This document shows positions 44,492 through 52,961 of a stretch of DNA of 57,988 bases, one piece after another (positions within the stretch are counted from its first letter, which is position 1; the number at the start of each line of letters is the position of its first letter). Position numbers and translations under genes: made by a program. The notes under the pieces were generated by a model. It was not told the DNA's origin. It did not search any database and was given only the letters and a program-made list of their open reading frames with translations. Source of the stretch: Saccharothrix sp. NRRL B-16348 (GTDB taxonomy: Bacteria > Actinomycetota > Actinomycetes > Mycobacteriales > Pseudonocardiaceae); the NCBI RefSeq assembly GCF_001280085.1, contig NZ_LGED01000224.1, positions 1 to 57,988 of the forward strand, written 5' to 3'.

Positions 44492-44530
44492 CCCCCGTGC
44501 CGGGGCAAGCTCCTACTCGTGGCACGGGGG
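44492..44530. other. Stable hairpin in the 217-bp glnD-kinase gap
   Basis: CCCCCGTGCC at 44492-44501 pairs perfectly with GGCACGGGGG at 44521-44530 across a 19-nt loop. It lies between glnD and the P-loop kinase gene. It could be a second terminator, a 5' leader structure or part of a small RNA. I found no SRP RNA consensus (GGAAGGAAGCAG-like) here. Confidence 0.4.
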
Positions 44531-44657
44531 GACCCGCGTGGACCGGGGGGCACCGGCGGGGACAACGCCACCGCGTGGTCGGGTGCGGCCTATCGAGGGG
44601 TTGGGCCGCTCCCGATCACGCCGGGGAACTCGTGGTCGTCCGAAACGTCTCTTTAGT

Positions 44658-45209
44658 ATGGATGCGATGACCGCTGTCGCCGTGAGGCCGCGCTCGCTGG
44701 TCGTGCTGGCCGGACTGCCGGGAGCGGGTAAGTCGACGCTGCTCGCCGCCGCCGACACGGACGGCGCGCCCGCCGTCGTGCTGGATTCCGACCAGGTGCG
44801 CACCAGACTCCGCGCCTTCTTCCCCGAAGCCCTGCCGTACCGCTTCTTCCGCCCGTTGGTGCACCTCGTGCACCGCGCCCGCATCGTGTGGTTCGCGATC
44901 ACCGCGGGCGGTCTCCTGCTCGTCCACGAACCGTCCACCCGCCCGACCACGCGTGCCGGCCTGGTGGCCGTCGGCGTGCTCACGAACCGGCCGCGGCACT
45001 TCCTGTGGCTGGACGCGAGCCCGGAGGAGGCGATGTCCGGCCAGGTCGAGCGGGGCAGGCTGATCCGGTCGCGGTCGTTCACCCGGCACGTGCGCCGCGC
45101 GGCCCGCTTGCGCACCCGGTTCGCCGCGGGCGTGCCGCCGCGCGGCTGGCAGGGCCTGACCCTGCTGACCCGGCGCGACCACCTGCGCCTGTCGGTGACG
45201 CCGGCGTGA
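44658..45209 (+). CDS. P-loop (AAA/zeta-toxin-like) nucleoside or nucleotide kinase
   Basis: The 183-aa protein has Walker A GLPGAGKST at residues 19-27. A VLDSDQVRTRLR substrate-binding region follows, of the type seen in small kinases related to gluconate, shikimate or chloramphenicol phosphotransferase-like enzymes, then a LWLDASPEEAMSGQVERGRL lid-like segment. The substrate is unknown. A membrane-like stretch HRARIVWFAITAGGLLLVH probably is buried beta structure. ATG 44658 or 44667 may be used. It lies 55 bp before ffh on the same strand. Confidence 0.75.
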   Translation: MDAMTAVAVRPRSLVVLAGLPGAGKSTLLAAADTDGAPAVVLDSDQVRTRLRAFFPEALPYRFFRPLVHLVHRARIVWFAITAGGLLLVHEPSTRPTTRAGLVAVGVLTNRPRHFLWLDASPEEAMSGQVERGRLIRSRSFTRHVRRAARLRTRFAAGVPPRGWQGLTLLTRRDHLRLSVTPA

Positions 45210-45215
45210 ACGGCT

Positions 45216-45221
45216 ACCCTG
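45216..45221 (+). promoter_or_regulatory. Candidate -10 box of ffh
   Basis: TACCCT at 45216-45221 lies 43 bp before the ffh GTG and just after the kinase stop. It matches the TACCCT -10 of the yceD operon. The -35 region is not clear. Confidence 0.35.
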
Positions 45222-45264
45222 AGTACGAGGAACCCACCGACGACGTGCGAGGTCTGGCGGCATC

Positions 45265-46803
45265 GTGTTCAACACCCTTTCCGACCGGCTCACCTCGGTC
45301 CTGCAGAACCTGCGGGGCAAGGGGCGGCTGTCCGAGGCCGACATCGACGCGACCGCGCGCGAGATCCGGGTCGCGCTGCTGGAGGCCGACGTCGCGCTGC
45401 CCGTGGTGCGCACGTTCATCGCGAAGGTCAAGGAGCGCGCCAAGGGCGCCGAGGTCAGCCAGGCGCTGAACCCGGCCCAGCAGGTCGTCAAGATCGTCAA
45501 CGAGGAGCTGGTCGGCATCCTCGGCGGGGAGACCCGCAGGCTCAACCTGGCGAAGAACCCGCCCAGCGTGATCATGCTCGCGGGTCTCCAGGGCGCCGGT
45601 AAGACCACCCTGGCGGGCAAGCTCGCCAAGTGGCTCAAGGGCCAGGGCCACACCCCGATGCTGGTGGCGTGCGACCTCCAGCGCCCCAACGCGGTGACCC
45701 AGCTGCAGGTGGTCGGCGAGCGCGCGGGCGTGCCCGTGTTCGCGCCCGAGCCCGGCAACGGCGTGGGCGACCCGGTCGACGTGGCCCGCAAGGGCATCGA
45801 GGAGGCCAAGCGGGCCCAGCACGACATCGTGCTGGTCGACACCGCGGGCCGCCTCGGCGTCGACGAGGAGATGATGCGCCAGGCCGTCGACATCCGCGCC
45901 GCCGTGCAGCCCGACGAGGTGCTGTTCGTGGTCGACGCGATGATCGGCCAGGACGCGGTGAACACCGCCACGGCGTTCCAGGACGGCGTCGGCTTCACCG
46001 GCGTGGTGCTCACCAAGCTCGACGGCGACGCCCGCGGTGGCGCCGCGCTCAGCGTGCGCGAGGTCACCGGCCAGCCCATCCTGTTCGCCTCGAACGGGGA
46101 GAAGCTGGAGGACTTCGACGTCTTCCACCCGGACCGGATGGCGAGCCGGATCCTGGGCATGGGCGACATGCTCACCCTCATCGAGCAGGCCGAACAGGCG
46201 TTCGACGCCGACCAGGCCGAGGCCGCCGCGGTCAAGATGGGCTCCGGCCAGCTCACGCTCGAGGACTTCCTGGAGCAGATGCTGGCCCTGCGCAAGATGG
46301 GCCCGATCGCGAACCTGCTCGGCATGCTGCCGGGCGCGGGCCAGATGAAGGACCAGCTGGCCAACCTCGACGAGCGGCACCTCGACCGGGTGCAGGCGAT
46401 CATCCGGGGCATGACCCCGGCCGAGCGCGACGACCCGAAGATCATCAACGCGTCCCGCCGGCTGCGCATCGCCAACGGCTCGGGCGTCCGGGTCAGCGAC
46501 GTGAACGACCTGGTCAACCGCTTCTTCGAAGCCCGCAAGATGATGAGCCAGATGGCCGGCCGCTTCGGCCTGCCGGGCGGCGGCGGCAAGAACACCCGCA
46601 AGGGCAAGGGCAAGAAGGGGAAGAAGGGCAAGGGCCGCGGCCCCACGCCGCCGAAGGTCCGCGGCGGGTTCCCCGGCATGCCCGGCATGATGCCCGGGAT
46701 GCCACCCCAGGGCGGCGGCGGTCACGCGCTGCCACCGGGGCTCGGCGGCTTCGACCAGCTCCCACCCGGCTTCGACCCGTCGAAGCTGAAGTTCGACAAG
46801 TGA
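45265..46803 (+). CDS. ffh: Signal recognition particle GTPase Ffh (SRP54)
   Basis: The 512-aa protein has the N domain (ADIDATAREIRVALLEADVALPVV), the GTPase G domain (GLQGAGKTTLAGKLA, DTAGRLGVD, TKLDGDARGG) and the Met-rich M domain (about 300-440) that binds SRP RNA and signal peptides. A basic segment (NTRKGKGKKGKKGKGRG) and a Gly/Pro/Met-rich tail (GFPGMPGMMPGMPP) follow, as in other actinobacteria. It delivers nascent membrane proteins to FtsY, encoded near 24 kb. The start is GTG, and the stop overlaps the next gene by 4 bp. Confidence 0.97.
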   Translation: MFNTLSDRLTSVLQNLRGKGRLSEADIDATAREIRVALLEADVALPVVRTFIAKVKERAKGAEVSQALNPAQQVVKIVNEELVGILGGETRRLNLAKNPPSVIMLAGLQGAGKTTLAGKLAKWLKGQGHTPMLVACDLQRPNAVTQLQVVGERAGVPVFAPEPGNGVGDPVDVARKGIEEAKRAQHDIVLVDTAGRLGVDEEMMRQAVDIRAAVQPDEVLFVVDAMIGQDAVNTATAFQDGVGFTGVVLTKLDGDARGGAALSVREVTGQPILFASNGEKLEDFDVFHPDRMASRILGMGDMLTLIEQAEQAFDADQAEAAAVKMGSGQLTLEDFLEQMLALRKMGPIANLLGMLPGAGQMKDQLANLDERHLDRVQAIIRGMTPAERDDPKIINASRRLRIANGSGVRVSDVNDLVNRFFEARKMMSQMAGRFGLPGGGGKNTRKGKGKKGKKGKGRGPTPPKVRGGFPGMPGMMPGMPPQGGGGHALPPGLGGFDQLPPGFDPSKLKFDK

Positions 46804-47876
46804 GCGGCCTGCACCTGCGGGGCGTGGTCCTCCCCGAGGGCGGCGACCCGCAGGACGTCTGGGTGGTCAACGGGCGGATCCGCACCAAGCCGGTGCCGGG
46901 CGCGACGACCGTCAGCAGCGCCGGCTACCTGGTGCCCGGCCTGGTCGACGCGCACTGCCACGTCGGCCTGGGCGCCAAGGGCGCGGTCGATCTGCCCGAG
47001 GCGGTAGACCAGGCCCTGACCGACCGGAGCACGGGCACGCTGCTCATCCGGGACTGCGGCTCGCCGCTGGACACGCGCCCGTTGCAGGAGCGCCTCGACC
47101 TGCCCCGGATCATCCGCGCGGGCAGGCACCTGGCCAGGCCCAAGCGGTACATCAAGTACCTGGGCGTGGAGATCGAGGACCCGGCCGACCTGCCGTCCGC
47201 CGTGGCCGAGCAGGTCGCCGCCGGCGACGGCTGGGTGAAGCTGGTCGGCGACTGGATCGACCGGGAGACCGGCGACCTCGCGCCGCTGTGGACCGAGGAC
47301 GTGCTCACCGAGGCGATCAAGGTCGCGCACGAGGGCAAGGCCAGGGTCACCGCGCACGTCTTCGGCGAGGACGCCCTGCCCGCCCTGCTCAACGCCGGCA
47401 TCGACTGCATCGAGCACGGCACGGGCCTGACCGACGACACGATCGCGCAGATGGCCCGCAACGGGACCGCGCTGGTGCCCACGTTGATCAACATCGAGAA
47501 CTTCCCCGCCATCGCGGCCGGCGCGGACAAGTACCCGACCTACCAGAGCCACATGCGGCACCTGCACGCGCGCAACACCGCGACCATCGCCAAGGCGGTC
47601 GAGGCGGGCGTGCCGGTGTTCGCGGGCACGGACGCGGGCGGCGGCATCGAGCACGGCCGGATCGTGGACGAGATCAAGGCGCTGCACGGCGTCGGCATGA
47701 GCCCGGTCCAGGCGCTCGCCGCCGCCTCCTGGGCCGCTCGCGAGTGGCTCGGCTTCCCGTCGCTGACCGAGGGCGCCGCGGCCGACGTCGTGGTCTACGA
47801 GCGCGACCCGCGTGAGGACCTGGACGCCCTGCGCCACCCGAAGCTGGTCATGCTGCGCGGCCGAATCCACGCCTGA
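46800..47876 (+). CDS. Amidohydrolase-family enzyme (imidazolonepropionase-like)
   Basis: The 358-aa protein has the metal-dependent hydrolase pattern: HxH in VDAHCHVGLG, a Lys in GWVKLVGDW, His in VTAHVFGED and CIEHGTGL, and the catalytic Asp in AGTDAGGGIEHG. It is similar to imidazolonepropionase-like or prolidase-type amidohydrolases, for which substrates vary from cyclic amides to organophosphates. The GTG at 46800 overlaps the ffh stop, so it is coupled to ffh, as in many actinobacteria. Its physiological substrate is unknown. Confidence 0.87.
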   Translation: MSGLHLRGVVLPEGGDPQDVWVVNGRIRTKPVPGATTVSSAGYLVPGLVDAHCHVGLGAKGAVDLPEAVDQALTDRSTGTLLIRDCGSPLDTRPLQERLDLPRIIRAGRHLARPKRYIKYLGVEIEDPADLPSAVAEQVAAGDGWVKLVGDWIDRETGDLAPLWTEDVLTEAIKVAHEGKARVTAHVFGEDALPALLNAGIDCIEHGTGLTDDTIAQMARNGTALVPTLINIENFPAIAAGADKYPTYQSHMRHLHARNTATIAKAVEAGVPVFAGTDAGGGIEHGRIVDEIKALHGVGMSPVQALAAASWAAREWLGFPSLTEGAAADVVVYERDPREDLDALRHPKLVMLRGRIHA

Positions 47877-48018
47877 CCTCGACGGGCCCGTTCGGCGGCG
47901 GTAGGAAATCCGTGATCGGGCCACGTGACGAGGAGTTCTTCCGCCAGTCGAAGGGCGTGCTGCCGCCGTCAGGGTGATCTTGAACGGCCTCGGGGCGCAC
48001 TCCGGCCCACCGGACCAC

Positions 48019-48024
48019 TACGTT
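48019..48024 (+). promoter_or_regulatory. -10 box of the first CPBP gene (leaderless)
   Basis: TACGTT ends 7 nt before the GTG at 48032 and no ribosome site is seen. The 155-bp gap after the amidohydrolase contains otherwise only a 21-codon open stretch with no support as a gene. Confidence 0.4.
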
Positions 48025-48031
48025 CGGACGA

Positions 48032-48742
48032 GTGGAGGAACAGCAGGACCAGGACACCGGCCGGGCGCACTGGGGTTTCCTGGCGTTCTTCACCGGGCTC
48101 GGCGGCTACCACCTCGCCATCCTGGTCTTCACCGCCGCGACGGCCGACCGCTTCGCCGAGGTGGACGTCACCGATCCGCCGGTGCTCGGCCCGCTCCTGC
48201 TGCTGGTCTTCCTGCCCAACGTCCTGCTCGGCCTCGGCCCCGTCGTCATCTCGTGGTACCGGGGCGACGGGCCCAACAAGGACTTCGGCCTGTGGCCCAC
48301 CCTGCGCGACCTGAAGGTGGGCCTGGCCGCCGGCGGCGCGGCCCTGCTGGCCGCCTGGCTCATCGGCGCGCTGCTGCTGCGCATCAACCCGGACCGGTCC
48401 AGCTCGCTGGACGAGATCGAGGCGCTCTCCGGCGGCCGCACGGTCTGGCTGGCCGCCGCGGCGCTGTTCGTCTTCCTCGGCGCGCCGCTGACCGAGGAAC
48501 TCCTCACCAGGGGCGCGCTGTGGCAGGCGCTGGCCCACTACCGGATACCCAGGATCGCGATCCTGGCGCTCACCGCCGTCGTCTTCGCGTTCCTGCACGA
48601 GGAGAGCTGGCGCGTGCTCGGCCTCTTCGCGCAAGGGCTGGCCATCGGCGCGGCCCGCATGATCACCGGCCGGGTGGCCGCCAGCGTGGTGGCCCACGCG
48701 ACGAACAACCTGCTGCCCGCCGTCTACCTCTACACCGGCTGA
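48032..48742 (+). CDS. CPBP-family intramembrane metalloprotease
   Basis: The 236-aa membrane protein has the CPBP (Abi/Rce1) motifs: the glutamate pair and Arg in TEELLTRGALW (about 154-163), the FAFLHEES histidine and the C-terminal HATNNLLPA motif. Several transmembrane helices flank them. Family members cleave prenylated or signal substrates inside the membrane, and some give immunity to self-made bacteriocins. It is followed 9 bp later by a second member; both share the layout of a short acidic N-terminus and three motifs. Confidence 0.88.
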   Translation: MEEQQDQDTGRAHWGFLAFFTGLGGYHLAILVFTAATADRFAEVDVTDPPVLGPLLLLVFLPNVLLGLGPVVISWYRGDGPNKDFGLWPTLRDLKVGLAAGGAALLAAWLIGALLLRINPDRSSSLDEIEALSGGRTVWLAAAALFVFLGAPLTEELLTRGALWQALAHYRIPRIAILALTAVVFAFLHEESWRVLGLFAQGLAIGAARMITGRVAASVVAHATNNLLPAVYLYTG

Positions 48743-48751
48743 CTAGGGTGG

Positions 48752-49534
48752 ATGGCTGTGACACGACCGGATGAACCGCCTCCAGGGCTGATCGCCAGCG
48801 TCCGCGCGGTCGGACGGGAGCCGGAAGCGGTGCACGCCGGCCAGCGGTGGGGCTTCGGCGCGTTCCTGCTCGTCGAGGCGGTCTTCATCCTCAGCGCGGT
48901 GTTCATCACGGCGGTGGCCCGCACGTCGGGCACGGACATCGGCTCGTCGGTGAGCTTCGTCCTGATCGGCTCGATGGTGCCGACGGTGCTGGCCGCCTCG
49001 GTCGCGATCGCCATCACCTACCTGCGCGGCAACGGCCCGTTCCGGGACCTGCGGCTCGCCTGGGACTGGGCGGACGTCAAGGTGGGCCTCAAGCTGGGCG
49101 CGCTCGGCCTGGTGCTCACCTACGTGGCCGCGGTGATCTGGTCGAGGGTGGTCGGCGACCAGAACGCCACCTCCGCGATCGGCGAGCTGGTGGACGGCGC
49201 GGGCCTGCCGCTCGCCGCCGCCGTGGCGATGTTCGTCTACGTGTGCTTCCTCGGTCCGGTGTGCGAGGAGGTGATCTACCGCGGCCTGCTGTGGGGTGCG
49301 ATCGAGCGGCAGCGGTGGAGCCGGTGGGCGGCGTTCGTGCTGACCACGTTGATCTTCGCGGCCAGCCACCTCGAACCGCTGCGGACGTCGCTGCTCATCG
49401 TCATCGCGCTGCCCATCGGCATCGCCCGCCTCATCACCCGCAGGCTCACCGCGAGCGTGGTGGCGCACGTCATCAACAACTTCCTGCCCGGTCTGACCCT
49501 CCTGCTCGTCTCCGTCGGGGTGATGCCCGCGTGA
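48752..49534 (+). CDS. CPBP-family intramembrane metalloprotease (second copy)
   Basis: The 260-aa membrane protein carries CPBP motifs CEEVIYRGLLWG, IFAASHLEPL and HVINNFLPG in the usual order, with at least six hydrophobic helices. It is a diverged paralogue of the product encoded just upstream, not a recent copy. A TAGGGT box lies at 48744-48749, so the start may be ATG 48752 or GTG 48758. Its stop overlaps pxpA by 4 bp. No bacteriocin or lanthipeptide genes are nearby. Confidence 0.87.
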   Translation: MAVTRPDEPPPGLIASVRAVGREPEAVHAGQRWGFGAFLLVEAVFILSAVFITAVARTSGTDIGSSVSFVLIGSMVPTVLAASVAIAITYLRGNGPFRDLRLAWDWADVKVGLKLGALGLVLTYVAAVIWSRVVGDQNATSAIGELVDGAGLPLAAAVAMFVYVCFLGPVCEEVIYRGLLWGAIERQRWSRWAAFVLTTLIFAASHLEPLRTSLLIVIALPIGIARLITRRLTASVVAHVINNFLPGLTLLLVSVGVMPA

Positions 49535-50298
49535 ACACCCGCGCGATCGATCTCAACAGCGACCTCGGCGAGGGCTTCGGCATCTGGCGCCTCGGCGACG
49601 ACGAAGCCCTGCTCGGCATCGTGACCAGCGCGAACGTGGCCTGCGGCTTCCACGCGGGCGACCCGTCGACGATGCGCCGGGTGTGCGGCCAGGCGGCGGG
49701 CGCGGGCGTGGCGGTCGGCGCCCAGGTCTCCTACCGCGACCTGGCGGGCTTCGGCCGCCGGTTCATCGACGCGGACCCGGCCGAGCTGGCCGACGAGGTG
49801 CTGTACCAGATCGGCGCGCTGGACGCGTGCGCCAAGGCGGCCGGCACGGCGGTCGAGTACGTCAAGCCGCACGGCGCGCTCTACAACGCCACCGTGCACC
49901 ACGACCGGCAGGCGCAAGCCGTGGTGGACGGCGTGAAGGCGTTCGGCGACCTGCCCGTGCTGGGGCTGCCCGGCTCGCGCCTGCTCCACCACGCCGAACG
50001 GGCCGGCCTGCGCCCGGTGCGCGAGGCGTTCGCCGACCGCGCGTACACCCCCGAGGCCACCCTCGTGCCGCGCACCGCGCCGAACGCCGTCCTGACCAGC
50101 ACGGACGCCGTCCTGGCGCAGGTGCTGAGGCTCGCCGAACGCGGTGAGCTGATCGCCGCGGACGGCTCCGTGCTCAAGGTGGAGATCGACTCCATCTGCC
50201 TGCACGGCGACACCCCGGGCGCGGTCGAGCACGCGACGAAGATCCGCGCGGCGCTGGCGGACGCGGGTGTCCCCGTGGCCCGATTCGTGGTCCGGTAG
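49531..50298 (+). CDS. pxpA: 5-oxoprolinase subunit A (LamB/YcsF family)
   Basis: The 255-aa protein begins IDLNSDLGEGFGIW and has ANVACGFHAGDP, YVKPHGALYN and the C-terminal ICLHGDTPGAVEHA motifs that define the YcsF/PxpA family. PxpA works with PxpB and PxpC to open 5-oxoproline to glutamate using ATP. The partner subunits are absent from this window, so they must be elsewhere or the complex is incomplete. GTG 49531 overlaps the CPBP stop by 4 bp. The rpsP promoter overlaps its 3' end. Confidence 0.93.
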   Translation: MNTRAIDLNSDLGEGFGIWRLGDDEALLGIVTSANVACGFHAGDPSTMRRVCGQAAGAGVAVGAQVSYRDLAGFGRRFIDADPAELADEVLYQIGALDACAKAAGTAVEYVKPHGALYNATVHHDRQAQAVVDGVKAFGDLPVLGLPGSRLLHHAERAGLRPVREAFADRAYTPEATLVPRTAPNAVLTSTDAVLAQVLRLAERGELIAADGSVLKVEIDSICLHGDTPGAVEHATKIRAALADAGVPVARFVVR

Positions 50299-50314
50299 AC
50301 CTGTCTGGCAGAAT
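50284..50314 (+). promoter_or_regulatory. Candidate promoter of the rpsP operon
   Basis: TTCGTG (50284-50289) and CAGAAT (50309-50314, within TCTGGCAGAATGG) are separated by 19 bp. The rplS upstream region has a nearly identical arrangement (TTCGTG and TCTGGCACACTGG). Transcription would start near 50321, giving a leader of about 130 nt with small hairpins. Confidence 0.5.
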
Positions 50315-50450
50315 GGTTGGTTGTTCGCCGAGGTCGGTCCCTCTCACCGTGCCATGGCGCCCCAGACACCTGGGCTTTCACCACCCGTGCCCCACTCGGG
50401 TGAGGACTGCCCGCACCTGAGCACACAGAGCACGAGGAGCACCCACACCC

Positions 50451-50903
50451 GTGGCCGTCAAGATCAAGCTTCAGCGGCTTGGCAAGATCCGTCAGCCGTA
50501 CTACCGGATCGTCGTCGCCGACGCCCGCGTCCGCCGCAGCGGCAAGGCCATCGAGACGATCGGCAAGTACCACCCCAAGGAAGAGCCGTCGTTCATCGCG
50601 GTGGACAGCGACCGCGCGCAGTACTGGCTGGGTGTCGGCGCGCAGCCGACCGAGTCGGTCCAGCGCCTGCTCGAGATCACCGGTGACTGGCAGAAGTTCA
50701 AGGGCCTCCCGGGCGCCGAGGGCACGCTGAAGGTCAAGGAGCCCAAGACCAGCAAGGCGGAGCTGTTCGCCGCCGCGCTGGCCGCCGCGGGCGACGCGCC
50801 GTCCACCGAGGCGACCACCCCGAAGAAGAAGTCGGCCAAGAAGGACGACGCCAAGAAGGCTGACGCCGAGGCCGCTCCCGAGGCTGCCAAGGACGAGGCG
50901 TGA
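50451..50903 (+). CDS. rpsP: 30S ribosomal protein S16
   Basis: The 150-aa protein starts [26 protein letters not shown], the conserved S16 N-terminus, and assembles in the 30S body. Residues beyond about 110 form a Lys/Ala/Glu-rich disordered tail ([28 protein letters not shown]), longer than in E. coli but usual for actinobacteria. The GTG start follows a roughly 150-nt leader. It heads the rpsP-KH-rimM-trmD operon, overlapping the next gene by 4 bp. Confidence 0.97.
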   Translation: MAVKIKLQRLGKIRQPYYRIVVADARVRRSGKAIETIGKYHPKEEPSFIAVDSDRAQYWLGVGAQPTESVQRLLEITGDWQKFKGLPGAEGTLKVKEPKTSKAELFAAALAAAGDAPSTEATTPKKKSAKKDDAKKADAEAAPEAAKDEA

Positions 50904-51139
50904 GCTTGTTGGCTGACGCCCTCGAACACCTCGTTCGGGGCATCGTCGACCACCCGGACGACGTCCGGGTGAACCTGGTCACGACTCGACGTGGTCGCAC
51001 GCTCGAGGTGCACGTCCACCCGGACGACCTCGGCAAGGTGATCGGCCGCAGCGGTCGCACCGCGACCGCCCTGCGCACCGTGATGGCCGGCATCGGTGGT
51101 CGTGGCGTGCGCGTCGACGTGGTCGACACCGACCGCTGA
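50900..51139 (+). CDS. khpA: KH-domain RNA-binding protein (KhpA/YlqC)
   Basis: The 79-aa protein has a single KH domain with the GxxG RNA-binding loop in [13 protein letters not shown] and an N-terminal helix ([19 protein letters not shown]). KhpA partners with KhpB/Jag and binds small RNAs and mRNAs in other bacteria. It sits between rpsP and rimM, the standard position. It overlaps rpsP by 4 bp and is 8 bp before rimM. Confidence 0.93.
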   Translation: MSLLADALEHLVRGIVDHPDDVRVNLVTTRRGRTLEVHVHPDDLGKVIGRSGRTATALRTVMAGIGGRGVRVDVVDTDR

Positions 51140-51147
51140 ACGCGCAC

Positions 51148-51666
51148 ATGGACGTCGTCGTCGGCCGAGTGGCCAAGGCGCACGGGATCAGCGGCGAGCT
51201 CGCGGTCGACGTGCGCACGGACTCACCCGAGACCCGGTTCGCGCTGGGCTCGGTGCTGACCGCCAAACTGCGCGACGGCACGTCCCGCAACCTCACCGTC
51301 GCAGCCGCCCGGAACCACTCCGGGCGGCTGCTGGTGCGTTTCGAGGAAGTGCTGACCCGCGACGTCGCCGAGACGCTGCGGGGCACGGTGCTGCTCGGCA
51401 GCACCGAGGACCTGCCGCCGACCGGCGACCCGGACGAGTTCTACGACCACGAGCTCGAAGGGCTGACCGCCGAGCTGGCGGACGGCACGCGGATCGGCAC
51501 CGTGCTGGAGATCGTGCACGGCCCGGGCGGCGAGCTGCTGGTGGTCAAGCGTGAGAACGGCGACGAGACCCTGGTGCCGTTCGTGCGCGAGATCGTGCCC
51601 ACGGTGGACCTGGCGGGCAAGCGCGTCGTGCTGGACCCGCCCGAGGGCCTGCTCGATGCGGATTGA
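51148..51666 (+). CDS. rimM: Ribosome maturation factor RimM
   Basis: The 172-aa protein starts [22 protein letters not shown], the RimM N-terminal domain. The PRC-barrel domain begins near [16 protein letters not shown]. It binds S19 and helps assemble the 3' domain of the 30S subunit. Its last 11 bp overlap trmD, the usual rimM-trmD coupling. Confidence 0.95.
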   Translation: MDVVVGRVAKAHGISGELAVDVRTDSPETRFALGSVLTAKLRDGTSRNLTVAAARNHSGRLLVRFEEVLTRDVAETLRGTVLLGSTEDLPPTGDPDEFYDHELEGLTAELADGTRIGTVLEIVHGPGGELLVVKRENGDETLVPFVREIVPTVDLAGKRVVLDPPEGLLDAD

Positions 51667-52402
51667 CGTCGTCACGATCTTCCCGGAGTACCTGGACCCG
51701 CTCCGCGCCGCGCTGCTCGGCAAGGCGATCGACAAGGGCCTGATCAGCGTCGGCGTGCACGACCTGCGGAACTGGACGCACGACGTGCACAAGGCCGTCG
51801 ACGACAGCCCGTACGGCGGCGGTCCCGGCATGGTGATGAAGCCGCAGGTGTGGGGCGAGGCGCTGGACGAGGTCGTCACCCCGGCCACCCGCCTGATCGT
51901 GCCCACGCCGGCCGGTCGGCCGTTCACCCAGCGGTTGGCGCACGACCTGGCCGCCGAGGAGCACCTGGTGTTCGCCTGCGGCCGGTACGAGGGCATCGAC
52001 CAGCGGGTGGTGGACGACGCGTCGCGCCGGATGCGCGTCGACGAGGTCTCCATCGGCGACTACGTGCTCGTCGGCGGCGAGGTGGCGGTGCTGGTGATGG
52101 TCGAGGCCGTCGTCCGCTTGCTGCCCGGAGTGCTGGGCAACCCGAAGTCGGCCGCCGAGGACTCGTTCTCCGACGGCCTGCTGGAGGGCCCCAGCTACAC
52201 CCGGCCCGAGGTGTGGCGCGACCTCGCCGTGCCGGAGGTCCTGCGCTCGGGCAACCACAAGGCGATCGACCGCTGGCGCCGCGACCAGTCGCTGCGCCGC
52301 ACCCGCGAACGCCGTCCCGAACTGCTCGACGCCCTGCCCGAGGGCGCGCTCGACAAGCACGACCGCAAGCTGCTCGACGAGCTGGACCGTGGGCTGGACT
52401 AG
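51656..52402 (+). CDS. trmD: tRNA (guanine(37)-N(1))-methyltransferase TrmD
   Basis: The 248-aa enzyme begins [20 protein letters not shown] and has the SPOUT trefoil-knot SAM site ([34 protein letters not shown]). The C-terminal helical domain follows [24 protein letters not shown]. It methylates G37 next to the anticodon to prevent frameshifting. ATG 51656 lies inside the end of rimM. The rplS gene follows after a promoter-bearing gap. Confidence 0.96.
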   Translation: MRIDVVTIFPEYLDPLRAALLGKAIDKGLISVGVHDLRNWTHDVHKAVDDSPYGGGPGMVMKPQVWGEALDEVVTPATRLIVPTPAGRPFTQRLAHDLAAEEHLVFACGRYEGIDQRVVDDASRRMRVDEVSIGDYVLVGGEVAVLVMVEAVVRLLPGVLGNPKSAAEDSFSDGLLEGPSYTRPEVWRDLAVPEVLRSGNHKAIDRWRRDQSLRRTRERRPELLDALPEGALDKHDRKLLDELDRGLD

Positions 52403-52409
52403 GGGCGAT

Positions 52410-52439
52410 TTCGTGCCGCCGCCCCTCGTCTGGCACACT
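52410..52439 (+). promoter_or_regulatory. Candidate promoter of rplS
   Basis: TTCGTG (52410-52415) and CACACT (52434-52439, within TCTGGCACACTGG) are spaced by 18 bp. The arrangement repeats the rpsP promoter. The remaining leader to the ATG at 52568 is about 120 nt. Confidence 0.5.
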
Positions 52440-52567
52440 GGACAGGTTGCTGCACCCGGTTCTACTCATCCGGCGTGCGCTAGGCCCGCCCCCGCGCGTG
52501 TGTGACTTGAGTTCGGCCGCGCCTTGGGGGAGTACGCATTACACGTGAGGACGAGGACGGACCACCG

Positions 52568-52927
52568 ATGAACACCCTGGACGCTCTTGACGCCCAGTCG
52601 CTGCGCTCCGACATCCCCAGCTTCCGGCCGGGCGACACGCTGAAGGTCCACGTCCGCGTCATCGAGGGCTCCCGCGAGCGGGTCCAGGTGTTCCAGGGCG
52701 TCGTGATCCGCCGGCAGAACGGTGGCATCCGCGAGACCTTCACCGTCCGCAAGGTCTCGTTCGGTGTCGGCGTCGAGCGCACCTTCCCGGTGCACTCCCC
52801 GAACATCGCCGAGATCGAGGTCGCCTCCCGCGGCGACGTCCGCCGGGCGAAGCTGTACTACCTCCGCGACCTGCGCGGCAAGGCCGCCAAGATCAAGGAG
52901 AAGCGGGACGCCAAGCCGGCCTCCTGA
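52568..52927 (+). CDS. rplS: 50S ribosomal protein L19
   Basis: The 119-aa protein has L19 blocks: [51 protein letters not shown] and [19 protein letters not shown]. It lies at the interface between the two ribosomal subunits. GGACGGACCACCG precedes the ATG. It is read from its own promoter after trmD and is followed by tandem signal peptidase genes. Confidence 0.97.
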   Translation: MNTLDALDAQSLRSDIPSFRPGDTLKVHVRVIEGSRERVQVFQGVVIRRQNGGIRETFTVRKVSFGVGVERTFPVHSPNIAEIEVASRGDVRRAKLYYLRDLRGKAAKIKEKRDAKPAS

Positions 52928-52949
52928 CGCCGGGCACACGCGGAAGCAG

Positions 52950-52955
52950 TAGCCT
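52950..52955 (+). promoter_or_regulatory. -10 box of the first lepB (leaderless)
   Basis: TAGCCT ends 6 nt before the GTG at 52962. A CTGACG about 19 bp upstream may be the -35 element. Confidence 0.5.
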
Positions 52956-52961
52956 GCCCAC

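Noticed and set aside
44441..44657. SRP (4.5S) RNA gene near ffh
   Set aside because: The gap has stable hairpins but no GGAAGGAAGCAG-like tetraloop region required for SRP RNA; the gene must be elsewhere.
47911..47976. Short 21-codon open frame before the first CPBP gene
   Set aside because: Too short, no strong ribosome site, no homology recognisable; treated as intergenic.
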